Made by a program: the position numbers and the translations under genes. Below, one piece after another: positions 1-11,906 of a stretch of 64,000 bases of DNA (position 1 is its first letter; the number at the start of each line of letters is the position of its first letter). A model generated the notes under the pieces. It did no database searches. It was not told the origin of the DNA and saw only the letters and a list, made by a program, of their open reading frames with translations. Source of the stretch: Polytrichum commune (Eukaryota > Streptophyta > Polytrichopsida > Polytrichales > Polytrichaceae); contig OX485808.1 in NCBI GenBank assembly GCA_950295325.1, positions 17,628,527 to 17,692,526 on the forward strand. Direction: 5' to 3'.

Positions 1-2990
1 TAGATGTATATATATATAGTAAAATGTGAAAGAACTGCAATTTCTAATATACCATTTATCATGTGACAACCTTCAACATGCAAGATTGCACATGTGTTGC
101 CTCATTTGCATTAATGTACTTCAATTTATCTACCACCGTTAGCTTTCAAAAAACCTACAAAAACATAGCACTCATGCTTCAAAATATGCATAAAAATTTG
201 AAACATACATTTGACCTCCTAGACATTCAAAATACCAAAACCCACAAAAATAAAGATCTTGGGCTTCAAAATATGCATCAAACTTTGAGCATCCGCATAC
301 ATGTGACCACCTACACCTTCAAAATATCAAAACCCACAAAAACACAACACTTGGGCTTCATACCATGGATCAAAAATTAAACATTAGCACAAGTTGACCT
401 CCAAAATCAAATTCAAAGAATCAAACAAAGCCAAATCAAAAAGGAAGAAGATAAACTTACCTTGGAGATGATCATCTTAATACTACAACCAACACGACCA
501 AGCGTACCAACACCATGTGTACCAACGAGAAGAGGAGTTGAGGGGAGGGAAAATAACAACAATAGATAGTAGGGAGATGAAAGATGGCAATAACATTTTA
601 GGCTTTAGGGTTTCATATGTGTTGTGCTCTATAGTAACTACTACCTCTTTGGTGAATGCTACCATGTCATAATGATTGCACTCCAAAAAAACAATTTAGT
701 GGTCACTTTGCCACCCAAAATCTATACTCATAACATAGAAATAGCTACCCACTTGATGTCTACCTAGTGGCTACCGAAGTGGTGATGGCTACCATCTGTG
801 CCAAAATCCATAAAAAATTTATTATAAAAATGAATTTAAGTTAATGTCACCCGCTTTGTATTGTTTCATTTTCAAAACAACAATTGAATTGGCAATACCG
901 TTTAAAATGATAGTGAACTCAAAGGCACCTGCCACCACATGCTAGGGTTCATTTGGACACAATTTCTTCTAATGACCTCCAAACACTATTGAACATACTC
1001 ATTTAAATGTATTAAAAAACACACTTGAACATCAATTGTCACATAAGTCACATAAGTGTCATGTCACTAAACCATGGTTAAAATCTAGGGTTTATGGAAC
1101 TTACCATGGTTAAGGTCTCCAAAATAGATCTTGACCCCAAATGGCCTCCACTTTTGATCATTCACGCATGTGAGAGGAGGTGCTCACCTTGTTCATACTT
1201 ATTGAGGCACTAGATACATGCTAAATGTGGGAGAGTTTAAGGTAAACCACAAGAGGAGTATTCTACTTGGAATTACCCAATCATGGCAAAGGAATAGCGT
1301 TGAACGCTCATTTGTCATCTTGCACTAAGTGGAATAATTTGAAATGCCACAATACATTTGGATTTTGTTAATGGTATGTGACATGGATGACAACTGGATT
1401 TTGCTGTTATTTACCTTGTGTACGCGACTAATCTCAAATATTTGTTGGTTGGTTGCATGGGCACAAGTGAGCATGCCTTCCACACTTTCAATACATACAA
1501 TGGTGTATCTTGCTCAAGAGTTTTTTATACAATGTTATCGTATGAAGTTACTAGAAACTTGTATCCTAGTAAGACCTCCATATTTGTTAAGGTAATGTTA
1601 CATATGTTTTGTGGTGAAGCAAAGGACGTTTGCTCAAACTTGCAAGGTACGAGACATTCATACTCTAAACCTTATTGTTGGATATCATTGAAATATAGAG
1701 ACCCTAGGTATGGTATACATTTTTGCAAAGCACCTTAGCACAATATGTAAGTTGTGGATACCTCATCATGCACATACTTTAGCTATATTTGAGAACAAAT
1801 ATTATTTACCATGCAAACAAGTACATGATTACAAAGGTGAATGTTGGAAAAGAATATTGAAGGAGTCTAGGGAAAATCCCCACCCACCCACCCTTACATT
1901 GCAACGAAGAAGAGTTTGAAGGGTTTGGCCAATGAAAAGAGGAAGTTCAAGCTTTGAAAAATCAACGCTTTCTTGATCATCCTTTAGTGGCCTCGAAACC
2001 ACTACCTAATCGTTCATATTCTTCTGAAACTGCAGTGGAAGAAAACCGATTGACCAAAAATCAACATAGAATAAACAAAACATACATCAAAAAGACTGAA
2101 AGCGAACTATGTTATACTGAAATGTCTTTGCGTTTCTCATTGACATATATACTGTGCAAAACCTGGACATAGAAAAGGGGCATGAACTTAGTGACCTTCT
2201 GATTTGTGAGGTGAAACTGTTGCTTCCTTCAAAAACATCAAGGTGGTAGAATCACTTTAAGGCATGTTGAAACTTGAATCAATCTTGTTCATGCTAAACT
2301 TCAAGGTGCCCTTTGCTGCTCTTTTCTAATAATGCTTTCCTTGCTGATTTAGTAACGCCCCCTATCTGTAATGCTCGAATTTCATTAGTTCCTCTACAAA
2401 CCACTATCTCAACAAACAATGGTAACCCATATCATCAAGCAATGAGGATAATTTTAGATGATAACTACTTAAGGTAGAAATACCTAAACCGGTTAATCAC
2501 CCTTTCTCCGTGCATTAGACCGCTGTCATAATAATGAAGTGCCATTTCTGAAACCGATCATGGTGAGCCAGCAACTTCAATGCGTGTACACTTAATGTAG
2601 CCAACGGGAGTCAAGTTTGATGTACTCATGAGTTTGGTGATGTTATGTATGGAAATGCGGATTACTGTGTTCGGTGTAGGGAGAATCTAGTGAACGAGTA
2701 GGGGGTTTGACAACTTTCCACATTGAAAAATTGTGGAATTTTTTGTCCATGGCAAAAAAATAGAATGAAACAACTTGCATTCTTCATGAATCCTTCTCGT
2801 CTATCTTGGAAAATTATCTCATGATTGTAAGACCATATCTTCAATGCGAATCACCTTATCTTCACGGGTTATGGTATTTTTACCTTCGTACCTCCATTGG
2901 AAACTAAACACCTCGTTGTGTAGCGCCTTCCAACACTGCCCTAGCAAATGCAACACCTTAAACACCTACAAATTTGGCATGACAAGGAAG
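1..2990. other. Gene-free stretch, no recognised coding region
   Basis: AT-rich DNA without a recognisable gene. Two overlapping open frames at 1344-1595 and 1418-1738 (83 and 106 aa) are the longest here. They resemble no family I know, show no domain and have no convincing splice context. They may be eroded transposon coding sequence, but that is a guess. The only clear structure is the tandem repeat at 142-405, listed separately. Confidence 0.5.
142..405. repeat. Three-unit tandem repeat, about 88 bp per unit
   Basis: Units begin near 142, 226 and 313. Each has a 'TTCAAAATA...AAACCCACAAAAA' segment followed by 'TTGGGCTTCA' and an 'ATGCATCAAA'-like segment. The copies are diverged, so the array is old. 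It creates the 105-codon open frame at 63-380, which is not a gene: it is built of the repeat and low-complexity Lys/Asn/His codons. Confidence 0.6.
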
Positions 2991-2997
2991 ATTTAAA

Positions 2998-3170
2998 CCT
3001 TCAATATCCGTTGGTTCATGTTGGACCACTGGAGGGGCTATCACACCGGCCGCTTATGGCACCATCCGTTGGCATCTCTGACTGTAATAGTGTGAAAAAC
3101 GGTGGGCCAACATTTGTCTCTCAACATAATCCCCAACAATTTCACGGCTAGAACTGGACAGAAAGTTTGG
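2998..3170 (-). repeat. Dispersed repeat H, partial copy (inverted relative to 62961-63497)
   Basis: The reverse complement of this stretch matches the tandem units at 62961-63233 and 63234-63497. It shares the segment with 'TTGTTGGGGATTATGTTGAG', the 'TGGCCCACC...TTTTTCACAC' segment and the adjoining 'GATGCCAACGGATGG' block. Both ends of the window thus carry the same repeat in opposite orientation. The family is not identified. The TGTTGGGGAT start could be the edge of an LTR, but no paired LTR, primer-binding site or polyprotein is visible. Confidence 0.6.
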
Positions 3171-3189
3171 TGTGATCGGAGCATGACTT

Positions 3190-6110
3190 CTACTAAGCGC
3201 AAACATAGCATTGCAATACGCATACATATGTGATGCCAAGATGTGCAATCATATATATATATATAGATAGATAGGCAAATGGAGCAAGGACGGCAACCGG
3301 CATTGTTTTATATGCATGCATGCTCCCAAATGTGTAAGCGCTTCTTGCATCCCAACACCACATTGTCTTATTCTCGGCTGCTAGTGAATATTAATTTGTG
3401 CTATCACATACAAGGGAATGCATTGTGTGAGTAGCACTTGGGAGGTAAAACAAGATCCTAGAAAGAAATCCGAATAGTGCTCCAAGTAGCCACACCTGCA
3501 TTGAGAGAACTCACAATTTTGACAAAGCAAAACGACGTGCCATGGCCAAGGCATTTCATGATTTTATTTTATTTTTGAATTATTGATTATTATCATGGAA
3601 GGTTAAAAGCATGGTTCATCAGAATTGATTCAAGCATCGGATTGATAACCTCGGTGCTACCAAGCAACTATATCGCTAAGATAGCAGCTAGGGTTACATC
3701 ATATAAATATCCACCTTCCCGGAAACTTGTTTCCATCCCATATCCATTTGTCCTCAAGTATTATGCATGCATCTCTAGATCCACATCCCTTCAACAGTCA
3801 ACCTAACATGATATGCATAAAGGTGTCATATAGAGACACATGAACAACTTAGCAACACTTTCATACGTCTTCAAATACACACTTCTATGTAGACAGTGGT
3901 TGTTTCAAAGAGCTAGTGATGAAAATAACTTGTCAAGTTAGAATTCGAATTCTCCTTATAAGTTGCTTAAAAAATACACAATGAAAGAGTGGCGCAACCA
4001 GACATTATGATATAATTACATGTCATTATACAGCCACCCCACAAGAAAAAAAAAAAATTGTTCGTCCTTATCCTCATGTAGCAAATCCTATTGAGCAAGG
4101 TTGCCCACAATTTCCATGATGAGTTATAGAAAATATCAAACAACAAGGTGAGGTTTCACAACATGAGGTGACAGTGAGGTGCCTCTCCTCCAAAATAAAC
4201 TAAAATAAAAATAACGCATGTAGCCAGGTACCTGCGTGACTGAGAGCCCTTTGGCCAATTGTTGATCACGTTACCGTGATGCAACTATAGGTGTGATGCC
4301 TCTTGCGAGGAGGGCTCTTTTGGTGTATCCTATAAGTTTTTCACTTTTCTTAAGGGGGGGGGATAGGTGGTTGTTTGTTTTCAAGTTTCCTTTTGTTTAG
4401 GATAAGGTATGTGAGGTATTTGATTGCATTTTGGTGGATATTTTGCATGAGGGTTTTGATAGCTTGTTTTGGGATTTTAATGTTTGTAAGTTTGTTAATG
4501 GAGTGTTCGTGTATGGCTCCTCTTACTCCTGCTGTGATGATAATGGGGGGGTTTGTTTACCATCCATTTCTTAGTGCTCCAATTATATCGAGAAATCAGA
4601 GGAAACCAGCTTGAGAACATTTCAAGGTCTCAGAAGAAAAATAAAATGTTACCACATGATACTCATATATATATATATATATATATATGTAATAGCTCCC
4701 GAGGCTCCATGAAGGTACGTCGAAAGGGTTTCCGGTCAACACTAATATTTGCAAATTCATGAGGTAAAGAGCGACATTGTCATCTTCACGTGAAGTGGCA
4801 AGAGAACTGACATTCTGCGCTATTAATGCTACAGAATCTTAAAGTCCATAAGACGACATACAATGTGATCACAGTCCGGGGCGTTCTATACAAAAATTGG
4901 TACTTTTCCTACCTTTTATAAAGAGGTTTGGATTATTTTCTTTTTACTCGGAAGCTACCGAAAGCCAGTTTATTTTTATTTTTTTCCTCAGTTAAATTTC
5001 TGCATTTACCTTTACCATTCAGTGATTTTCTTAGTTTCTAAATTTTATTTTGGTACGTTTTCGAAGTTATGTATAGTAAGTTTGGTTTATATATATATAA
5101 TTGGTGTTATGCTTTTAATGGGGTGAATTTGTGTTGAAAGAAATCCCAAGTATCCCTTGAAGGAGTTGAACCTTGCCAAGTCCCCACCATCTTGGGGACA
5201 AGGATGTAGCCTTTGAAAAATGTATGGATCTAAAGAGGGTGCAAACATTTTTTAGAGGTTGGTTAGTATAATAATACGTGCAACATTTAAACTAATCTAC
5301 ATGCAACCTAGTCCCTTCGGCTACTTGCCTATAATAATAAATTACTCTCAGTAAATAACCCAAACTATGATGCCTCAACCTGCCATATTGCTCATCTATT
5401 CTCCCTTGAACCGGTCGATTTCCGACCTCGACAATTTTACATTGGTACCTCATCCCAATCATTGCGAACTCATTCGGAAATCTCCAAAAGAAATTTGGCT
5501 AGCTTGTAACTAAACCTCAATACTCCCCGTACATTGGTTGTGATACACCCAAGGAGCAGAGGATAGCATTTCAAGCAAGGTAAGCAAACCTTGAATGAAC
5601 ACTTTTAGCTTTGCATCCACTTCTCGTAGGATATAAAACAATACATTAGTGAGAAATGATACACAAATCCAAATCATGGCTGTATCTAATTTCCTCATAT
5701 GAAATATCTTATTCATTATCAAAGTGAAGATTCTCGAGCTCATTAAATAGTCATAGAGGTCTCCCTAGTTATGTTGATTATTGGGCCTAGAATTTGTAAA
5801 AACCTAGAACTCAAATGCAAAAACCTCACAAGAATGGACAAGGTAGTCATTGAGGACTTTTACAATGGATGAAAACGTGAATTGGATGGAACTAGCACAT
5901 CTATTGTCATTCTTTTTTGTAAACCCTTGGGCCTTTTTAAAAAAAAATTAATACATCTACCTCTACTTCAACATTCTTAATAACCTATTTAAATGTACAC
6001 ACTAGAGAGAAAAAATACATCTCCCTAATGTATACTATGTACGTTAATGCGTCAAATAATACCCCTTCTTACACTCATGTTAGTTCATACGTGGTATGAA
6101 TAGTCCACCC
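3190..6110. other. Gene-free stretch with microsatellites and repeat fragments
   Basis: No supportable gene. There is a TA microsatellite at about 4664-4689. Around 4330-4610 the plus strand is G/T-rich and encodes a hydrophobic 79-codon open frame (4375-4614) that I cannot assign. At 5640-5800 there is an inverted fragment of repeat family D (clear copies at 15860-16090 and 42820-43060). 5780-6110 is a diverged direct copy of 6890-7215: both begin at 'TTTGTAAAAACCT' and run through 'GAATGGACAAG' and 'ACGTGAATTGGAT'. Confidence 0.5.
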
Positions 6111-6113
6111 CCC

Positions 6114-6317
6114 ATGGTGAGTGTACCTCTCATTCATCCAACATAGAAGCCCTAAAATAATATACACACACCCGAAGGTTTTTTTTGTAAAGTTGATGTG
6201 ACATCAGAATTAGCTTGAAAGACCCCAAATTGATCTATTCAAGACCATTTGAATCAACAAAAATATAATGGAGTCAACTTTTGATGTTGGATGGATGAAA
6301 GGTACACTCGTATATGG
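6114..6317. mobile_element. MITE family A, copy 1 (about 204 bp)
   Basis: Imperfect terminal inverted repeats: the left end reads 'GAGTGTACCTCTCATTCATC' and the right end is the reverse complement 'GATGGATGAAAGGTACACTC'. The interior contains 'AAGACCCCAAATTGAT', shared with the copy at 45287-45495. No coding capacity. The length, terminal symmetry and several dispersed copies (10175-10410, 10437-11075 split, 35430-35525 partial, 45287-45495) mark a non-autonomous DNA transposon. Its superfamily cannot be read from the ends. Confidence 0.7.
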
Positions 6318-7631
6318 TAATACCTCCTCTCCATAGCGCACTTGTAGTAGTTTTGTAGTTGAACCAACCTATGAGCACGTACCATACATGAAATGCATGT
6401 TGTGTTTCATCTCCATGCAACATTCTTTGAATTTTCAACGAGCACCTAACATTAATTACCATTTTCCAACAACATTAATAACCATTTTACCCTACGGTAG
6501 AAGCATCTATCGCGGACACTTTGACAACTATGCATGAGGGTGGACTCTTCATTGGGAACCTAAATTCATGCATGGGTCACTATGAAATTAAATCCTCTAC
6601 AATTCACAAGAAGTTTGTAAAGGAAAACAAGTGTACACATACCAATAGCACGCTAGACAATGAACTCATATATTTATATTAAAGATTTTTAGTGTAATAA
6701 TAAATGCCTCCTCTACATAAACAAAATATTAAATATAAATTCCACTTTCACTTTCCAATAAGAAAGTCATTGAACGTTTTTTCATCCATAGCATGTAACT
6801 TAACGATTGCATCAAGCAAACAAACATAAATGCAAAATAACTTAGCCATAATTCAGAGAGCATAACCCAAGGAAGCCCATGAGCGCTCCAGGAGCCTTCA
6901 ATTTGTAAAAACCTGTAATCCAAATGCAAACCCCAACTAGAATGGACAAGTCACAGGGTGGTCATTGAGGACTATTATGATCTGACAACAATACATGAAA
7001 CGTGAATTGGATAGAACGAACACATTTATTTGTCAAATCTTTCTCTAAAACCTAATTCCTCTTTTGTACATCTACTTTTACTTCAACATTCTTAATAGCC
7101 TTTTTAAATGTATACACTAGAGAACAATAATACCTCTCCCTTACGTAACCCATGTATGCTAATACCTCAAATAATACCTAGTCTTGCACTCATGTTGGCA
7201 TACATGGTATGAAGAGTCCACCCATGGAGTGTGAATCAACATAACATTATTGAACTTATCCCCTTTGCACTATTTATAAAAAGGATGGGTAATAGGCTAG
7301 ACACCATGTCCCAAATCTCTATTCGTTATTTCATACAAATCATTCTCAATAAAAGAAAAAATGAAATGAAACAAGCCCACCACCCCAATTAATATAGGCA
7401 ATGACAAACTTACTATTAACTAACAAAGTAATCACCGGTCCACCTATTAACATAGGCATACAACCCCCTTTACTCCCCAAGACCCGATGGGCTCAAGAAG
7501 GAGGAGGTGAACAAACATTGCATGTCAATGTTAGCTGCATTGAATTCTTATTTATTTTTCCCCTTTTTCTATTTGGAGGGGTAGTTTAGTGAGAAAAATA
7601 AGTGTGCTTCTCTTGACGAAGCGTTGGTTTA
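6318..7631. other. Gene-free stretch; diverged direct repeat of upstream DNA
   Basis: 6890-7215 repeats 5780-6110 in direct orientation with MITE A copy 1 lying between them, so a segment may have duplicated before or around that insertion. Small open frames at 6274-6462, 6729-6929 and 7401-7589 have no recognisable content. Nothing else is visible. Confidence 0.45.
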
Positions 7632-9218
7632 CAATTGCAAACAAAACTGAGTATGTTGTACACAAAGTCAACTTCGGCTCCCATTGTCAACCGTTTCAAA
7701 TTAGAAAACAAAGTGATGAAGTGATCAAAGCAAGAGTCCAAGTAATTAATTGCATAAATGTGAAACTAAAAAGTGAAAAGGGTTTAGGGTTTCTAAAATA
7801 GGAAATGTCAAAATGCTTAGGGTTACAATAATCGTTTTTGTTCACTGCTACTCTTCCAACATCGACATCTTTGTATGCATTGTGTAGTTGAGAACGTCGT
7901 GAAATTTCTTGTGCATTGTGTAGCCTTGGTTCCATGATACGTGAGGTGCAATTTGTAGAATTGTTTGTAGCCATATGCCTCCGTTGTCTCAAGAATATAA
8001 TCACCAAGCTTTGGTGCAACTTAGAAGCGGTGTTTCTACTCGCAAAGTTGTCGCCTTAGTGGGCAAAAACCAATCTTATGTAGTGCATATGAGGAAGGAT
8101 GTAGGGGGCAAGATTGAGAGACAAAGAGGAGAGCGTCCAAAACTTCTTGTAGACTGAGAAAAGAGGAGTTGTGTCACTCTTGTTACTGAAGGTCAACTTG
8201 GAATTGCATTTGCGACAACAAAACAACTTTCATCTAAAATAGTTAAATTGTTGTCTGACATTTGTGAGGCGTGTTTTGAGAGAGTTTGGATTGGATGCAC
8301 AAGTGCAGCAAAGGAAACCATTTATGGGTCGTAAACATGCTCTCGCACACTTGAGGTTTGCTCAAAGGTATGAGAATTGGACCATTGATGATTGGAAACG
8401 CCTGATTTTTGGTGACGAAACAAAGATAATTAAGTTTAACTCAAATGATAGGTTGTGGTGTTGGATTGGAGATGGAGAATGCGTTGGACTTCAACATGTC
8501 CATTAGACTATGAAGCATGGGTTGGTGATGATTTGGGGGATGAATGATGGCTTTTGGGCCGGGAGCATGGTACACAATTCAAGGTAGGATGGATAGGCAT
8601 ATGTACAAATTTATTTTAGATAAAATCTTGTATAAAATTTCCACTATACAAAATTACACTATGGATTCAAGTAGGTTGGTTTTTCAATGGGATAATGATC
8701 CCAAGCACATGCCAAGATCATGCAAGAATGGTTGGCATCACAACCATTTCAACTCCTTGAATGGCCTGCACAATCTCTGGATTTGAATCCCATTGAACAC
8801 TTATGGGCACTTCTCAAACGGCACTCGAACAAATTTACGACACCTCCAAGAGGTATCCAAGAATTATGGGAGCGTGTGTGTTCAATGTATTTCGATTTTA
8901 GTGAACAAAATTGCATGGTGCTTTATGAGAGCATGCCATGAAGAATTCATGTTGTGATGAAGAGTAGGGGTTATTAGACCAATTACTAAAGATTTTGTAG
9001 GCAACTTGAACAATACTGAGTATTTGTATATAGTTTCTCATTTGACTTTGCAACATACTTTCTTACTATCAATATACTGTGAAAGTTTGCATACATGTGC
9101 ACAAATTTGTGCAATATCATATCCAATTTTCAAATCTAAAAAAAGAACATGTATATTGCTCGTGGTTGTCTGTTGAAGATGAGTTTGTTCAAAGTGTACC
9201 TAGTATTGTTTGTCAATG
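7632..9218 (+). mobile_element. Degenerate Tc1-type DNA transposon (about 1.59 kb)
   Basis: The transposase relic at 7975-8941 lies between imperfect terminal inverted repeats, each next to a TA dinucleotide. The left end, after TA at 7630-7631, reads 'CAATTGCAAACAAAACT'. The right end, reversed, after TA at 9219-9220, reads 'CATTGACAAACAATACT'. TA target duplication and an element of about 1.6 kb with one transposase frame are standard for the Tc1/mariner superfamily. The ends agree over roughly 20 bases with gaps, so they are eroded. The coding part identifies the family more firmly than the ends do. Confidence 0.75.
7975..8941 (+). pseudogene. Tc1-like transposase, frameshifted pseudogene
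   Basis: Fragments in different frames line up as one Tc1 transposase. An N-terminal helix-turn-helix resembling the Tc1 paired-like domain is encoded at 7975-8154. It is followed by a stop (8155-8157), a frameshift near 8264, and the segment with 'WTIDDWKRLIFGDET', which contains the first catalytic Asp at 8414-8416. After a stop at 8504 and another shift near 8540 comes 'QWDNDPKH', with the second Asp at 8691-8693. After a shift near 8716 comes 'WPAQSLDLNPIEHLW', with the Glu codon at 8795-8797. About 34 residues separate the last two acidic positions, as in DD34E Tc1 proteins. The several stops and shifts mean it makes no working transposase. Confidence 0.85.
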
Positions 9219-9806
9219 TATATAAACATAATTTCATAAAGATCGAGGCTCTTAACCCTTCAAAGTCCGGGCTGGGTGGGGTGGGGGGGTTACTAATAAG
9301 GTTTACATGACCATTTGTACAGCCCCTAACAAGACTTAAGTTCAAATACTACTTGATATACGATATTGAATATACATTTAATATAACTAACCTATTACAA
9401 ATATGAAGCGACAAATATGATCAAATCAGTATGTACTCGAGATTTGAGTCACATATTTAAACTTGGATTTGCATGGATTTTCTATAACACTATGAATACA
9501 TCCTAACCTAGAGGTTTATCAACTCCCAACCTCTCTTCATCAAGCTCCGACCAAAAGATGGTTGTTTTTGAAACAAACTCATTATTGTTCTTACAATTCT
9601 ATTCACAAGATTCGTAGTCCAACTACAAAAGAAGCTCCGACATATTCCAAACAACACTTCATCGTAACCCATGACCCATGATAATCTGCATCCCAACATG
9701 TGCTAATCAAGCTTAGATCAAGGGTTGTTGGTTTTAGAAATTGACTCACTCTTGTTCTTATATTTCTAATCTCAAGTCCAAATGCACAATAATTATCGAC
9801 ACTTTT
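9219..9806. other. Gene-free spacer
   Basis: AT-rich spacer between the Tc1 element and the first SINE copy. Open frames at 9136-9345, 9508-9699 and 9603-9872 (minus) show no recognisable family. A short G run lies at about 9277-9288. I see no other structure. Confidence 0.45.
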
Positions 9807-9821
9807 CAACATTTTGACATA

Positions 9822-10055
9822 ATTAAATAAATAACTAACTAACGTCAGGCAATTTGACGTGATTTTGAGCATGTTGGCCCTACCTTGCTCAAGAATCCTC
9901 TCGGTATTGGGTGGGGTTTACTGCCTACCTAGCTAGTGTCTTTCCATCAAGTAGAGAGAAGATTTCACAACGGGAATCAAACCGCCGACCACTCCATTTG
10001 GAAATGGGTACCTCTCCACTATCAACCGGTAGTTTAGGGTCATCTTGGACTTAGG
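9822..10055 (-). mobile_element. tRNA-derived SINE, copy 1, with 15-bp target-site duplication
   Basis: Flanked by a perfect 15-bp direct repeat 'CAACATTTTGACATA' at 9807-9821 and 10056-10070. Read on the minus strand, it starts with a tRNA-like head. A possible polymerase III A box, 'GATAGTGGAGAGG', lies at 10011-10023. A B-box match, 'GTTTGATTCCC' (consensus GWTCRANNC), lies at 9972-9982. The body of about 110 bp is unrelated to tRNA, and the end is T/A-rich. It shares head and body with the copies at 11976-12247 and 34920-35096. It does not encode protein and would depend on a LINE for movement. Confidence 0.8.
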
Positions 10056-10174
10056 CAACATTTTGACATATTATGTTCTCACCTGGGAATTCCAACATTT
10101 TTTGACATGGGGATCACATAACCAACCCACAAATGACCCAACCTACAATCTTCAAGTACAAACTTACGATTTAA

Positions 10175-10410
10175 AAGAGGGAATTTCTGCATGCAAGCGT
10201 ACCTTTCATCCACCAACATAAATACCATGAACTAATATGCAATCCGAATGGTATTAAATTTAGTTGATTAAACACCAAGATGCAATAGAACTCGCAATTG
10301 GTCTAGTCCAAGTCATTTGAGATGACTTGGTCACAAACCTTCAAGGGTCAAGATTTTACATAAGATGGGTGAGAGGCACGTTCATTTGCGATACTTCTTA
10401 CTCTCCATTG
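10175..10410. mobile_element. MITE family A, copy 2 (diverged)
   Basis: The left end 'GCGTACCTTTCATCCACC' and right end 'GGGTGAGAGGCACGTTC' are inverted relative to each other, and the inner 'AACATAAATACCATG' segment matches copy 4. Arms are more diverged than in copies 1 and 4. No open frame. Confidence 0.55.
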
Positions 10411-10436
10411 GGTTATACAATAAGGCATGCAAACCT

Positions 10437-11075
10437 TGGAGAGAGGGAATTATCGTATCCAAAAGTACCTCTCACACATCCAACATAAAAACCTTGAAAT
10501 AGTATGCAGCCTGAAGGTTCCTAATTGGGAAAGCAACCTTCGGGTTGCATACTATAACATTGCTTTCCCAATTAGTGAGGGAGGGGTAATAGTGCGTGTG
10601 GGAGTTCAATGATGTGATACTAAATTTCTTTACGCTATGACATTAGTGCCATCAAAAAACCTAGGAAGCATTGTTCATCTCAACAATATTCCCTAAAAAT
10701 ACTATTCATTGAAAGTACCGACACTTTTCATCCTAGTACTATTCACTAACAAGCATGTGTTTGCATATGACTTTTATTTTATTTTATTTTTATCACTCTT
10801 CAAGCACATTAGAGCACACACTAGTCTTCTCGAAATATATGGTAAATGAGCTTGTGTGCATGAATTTAGAATCACTCAATGAAAAAATTCAGCCCACACT
10901 AATTTTGAGACGTGACAAAATAGTGCATGTTTCGAGATTCAGTACCGCACGTAGTAATTGCGATAATCAACGTAGTTTTGAAAGTATGCTTGAGGTCATT
11001 TGAGATGAAGCAACCAATAGGAGGTCAAGTTTTGATGTTGGATGGATGAGAGGTACGCTCGTATATACAGAAAGT
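10437..11075. mobile_element. MITE family A, copy 3, split by a family B element
   Basis: The left half (10437-10519) matches the left half of the copy at 45287-45495, including 'GAGAGGGAATTATCGTAT' and 'CCAACATAAAAACC'. The right half (about 10991-11075) carries 'GATGTTGGATGGATGAGAGG' and 'TACGCTCGTATATAC'. Between them sits a repeat family B element (10568-10985). At the left junction are two interleaved inverted repeats, described as a finding. Confidence 0.6.
10568..10985. mobile_element. Repeat family B, copy 1 (about 400 bp, MITE-like)
   Basis: Matches 23888-24295 along its length: 'CTAGGAAGCATTGTTCATC', 'AAAATACTATTCAT', 'ATATGGTAAATGAGC'-like and 'AAAATAGTGCATGTTT' all recur in the same order. 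The start 'CCCAATTAGTGAGGGAGG' resembles the reverse complement of the far end of copy 2 ('CCCAATTAGTGCGTGG'), which suggests short terminal inverted repeats. No coding capacity. Confidence 0.6.
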
Positions 11076-11540
11076 AAGGGTTAGTTTCCATGTAGGCCGC
11101 TCGCCCACTAGATTCTAGTGGGCAAGTGATCTTTGTGTAAATCTTGTTGTCATTTAAGCTGACTGGGCACCTCGTGTTGAAGGGGCCACGTAAGCGTTCC
11201 AAAACGCATTGGCCCTAAATTTCTAGTACATAAGTTACCTTACATTTGTGTTTCCAACGAAATGCATCTTGTCCTTGGGCTTTGAAGCCAAATTTTGTTG
11301 GGTTGTGGGACCTGCAAACAGCCAGTGGCAAGGGACTCGGTTTTTTTCTTAATAAATTTACTCTAATGTGGCCAAAAAACATATTGCCATGATGACCTGA
11401 CAGCCTGCGGTGTGAGAAATTCGAGGAGGCTTCCTTGAGCCGGGATTAAATGACTCATCCCGGGAACATGCCCGTAAATTTTGCATAGGGTGAGGTAAGT
11501 TAGTGTGGGTGTTATGCGGTTCCTTCCTCATGTTCTCTCA
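11076..11540. other. Spacer with a small perfect hairpin
   Basis: No gene. A 9-bp perfect stem with a 3-nt loop, GCCCACTAG/CTAGTGGGC, lies at 11103-11123. The stretch is somewhat richer in G/C than its neighbours. I see nothing else. Confidence 0.4.
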
Positions 11541-11850
11541 ACTTCTACGGATTAGATTTACATCATTAAACATGTGTTGCGTTAGCGAATCTACAATGAA
11601 GCATCAACAAGATTCAAATTGAGAATCGGATGTCCCCCTTTTTTAGTTATGGTTACCGGAAGTGCATGTGGTGTTGTTGATTCCGTATCTGAAAACATGG
11701 GTGCTTCCAATCGTGTTCGCTATTGAGTGTGGAGTAGTTGATAAAATCTGAAGATGTGTCTTCTACGAGTGTTTGTTCTTTGATCCTCGCCTGACCACAC
11801 ACACCAACCCCCAACATGTGTGTTTGATTTAGAGAAATAACCGAATTACG
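11540..11850 (+). repeat. Repeat family C, half copy (left-arm type)
   Basis: Matches the left arm of the foldback element at 21336-21990: a 'CATGTGTTGCGTTAGCGAAT' segment, 'TTAGTTATGGTTACCGGAAG', 'TATTGAGTGTGGAGTAGTT' and 'GTTTGTTCTTTGATCCTC' occur in the same order. No inverted partner arm follows, so this is a solo arm or a truncated foldback. Confidence 0.6.
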
Positions 11851-11906
11851 CTTGTAAACCTCAATACATTGGTCCATGTGCCCTTCCACAAAGTTAGTAT
11901 GTCCAA

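Noticed and set aside
4375-4614. Hydrophobic 79-codon frame as a membrane protein
   Set aside because: The G/T-rich strand produces Phe/Leu/Val/Trp codons by composition; no family resemblance and no splice context.
9972-10023. Functional tRNA gene from A- and B-box matches
   Set aside because: The arms do not form a cloverleaf, and the segment is followed by a shared non-tRNA body and target duplications, so it is a SINE head.
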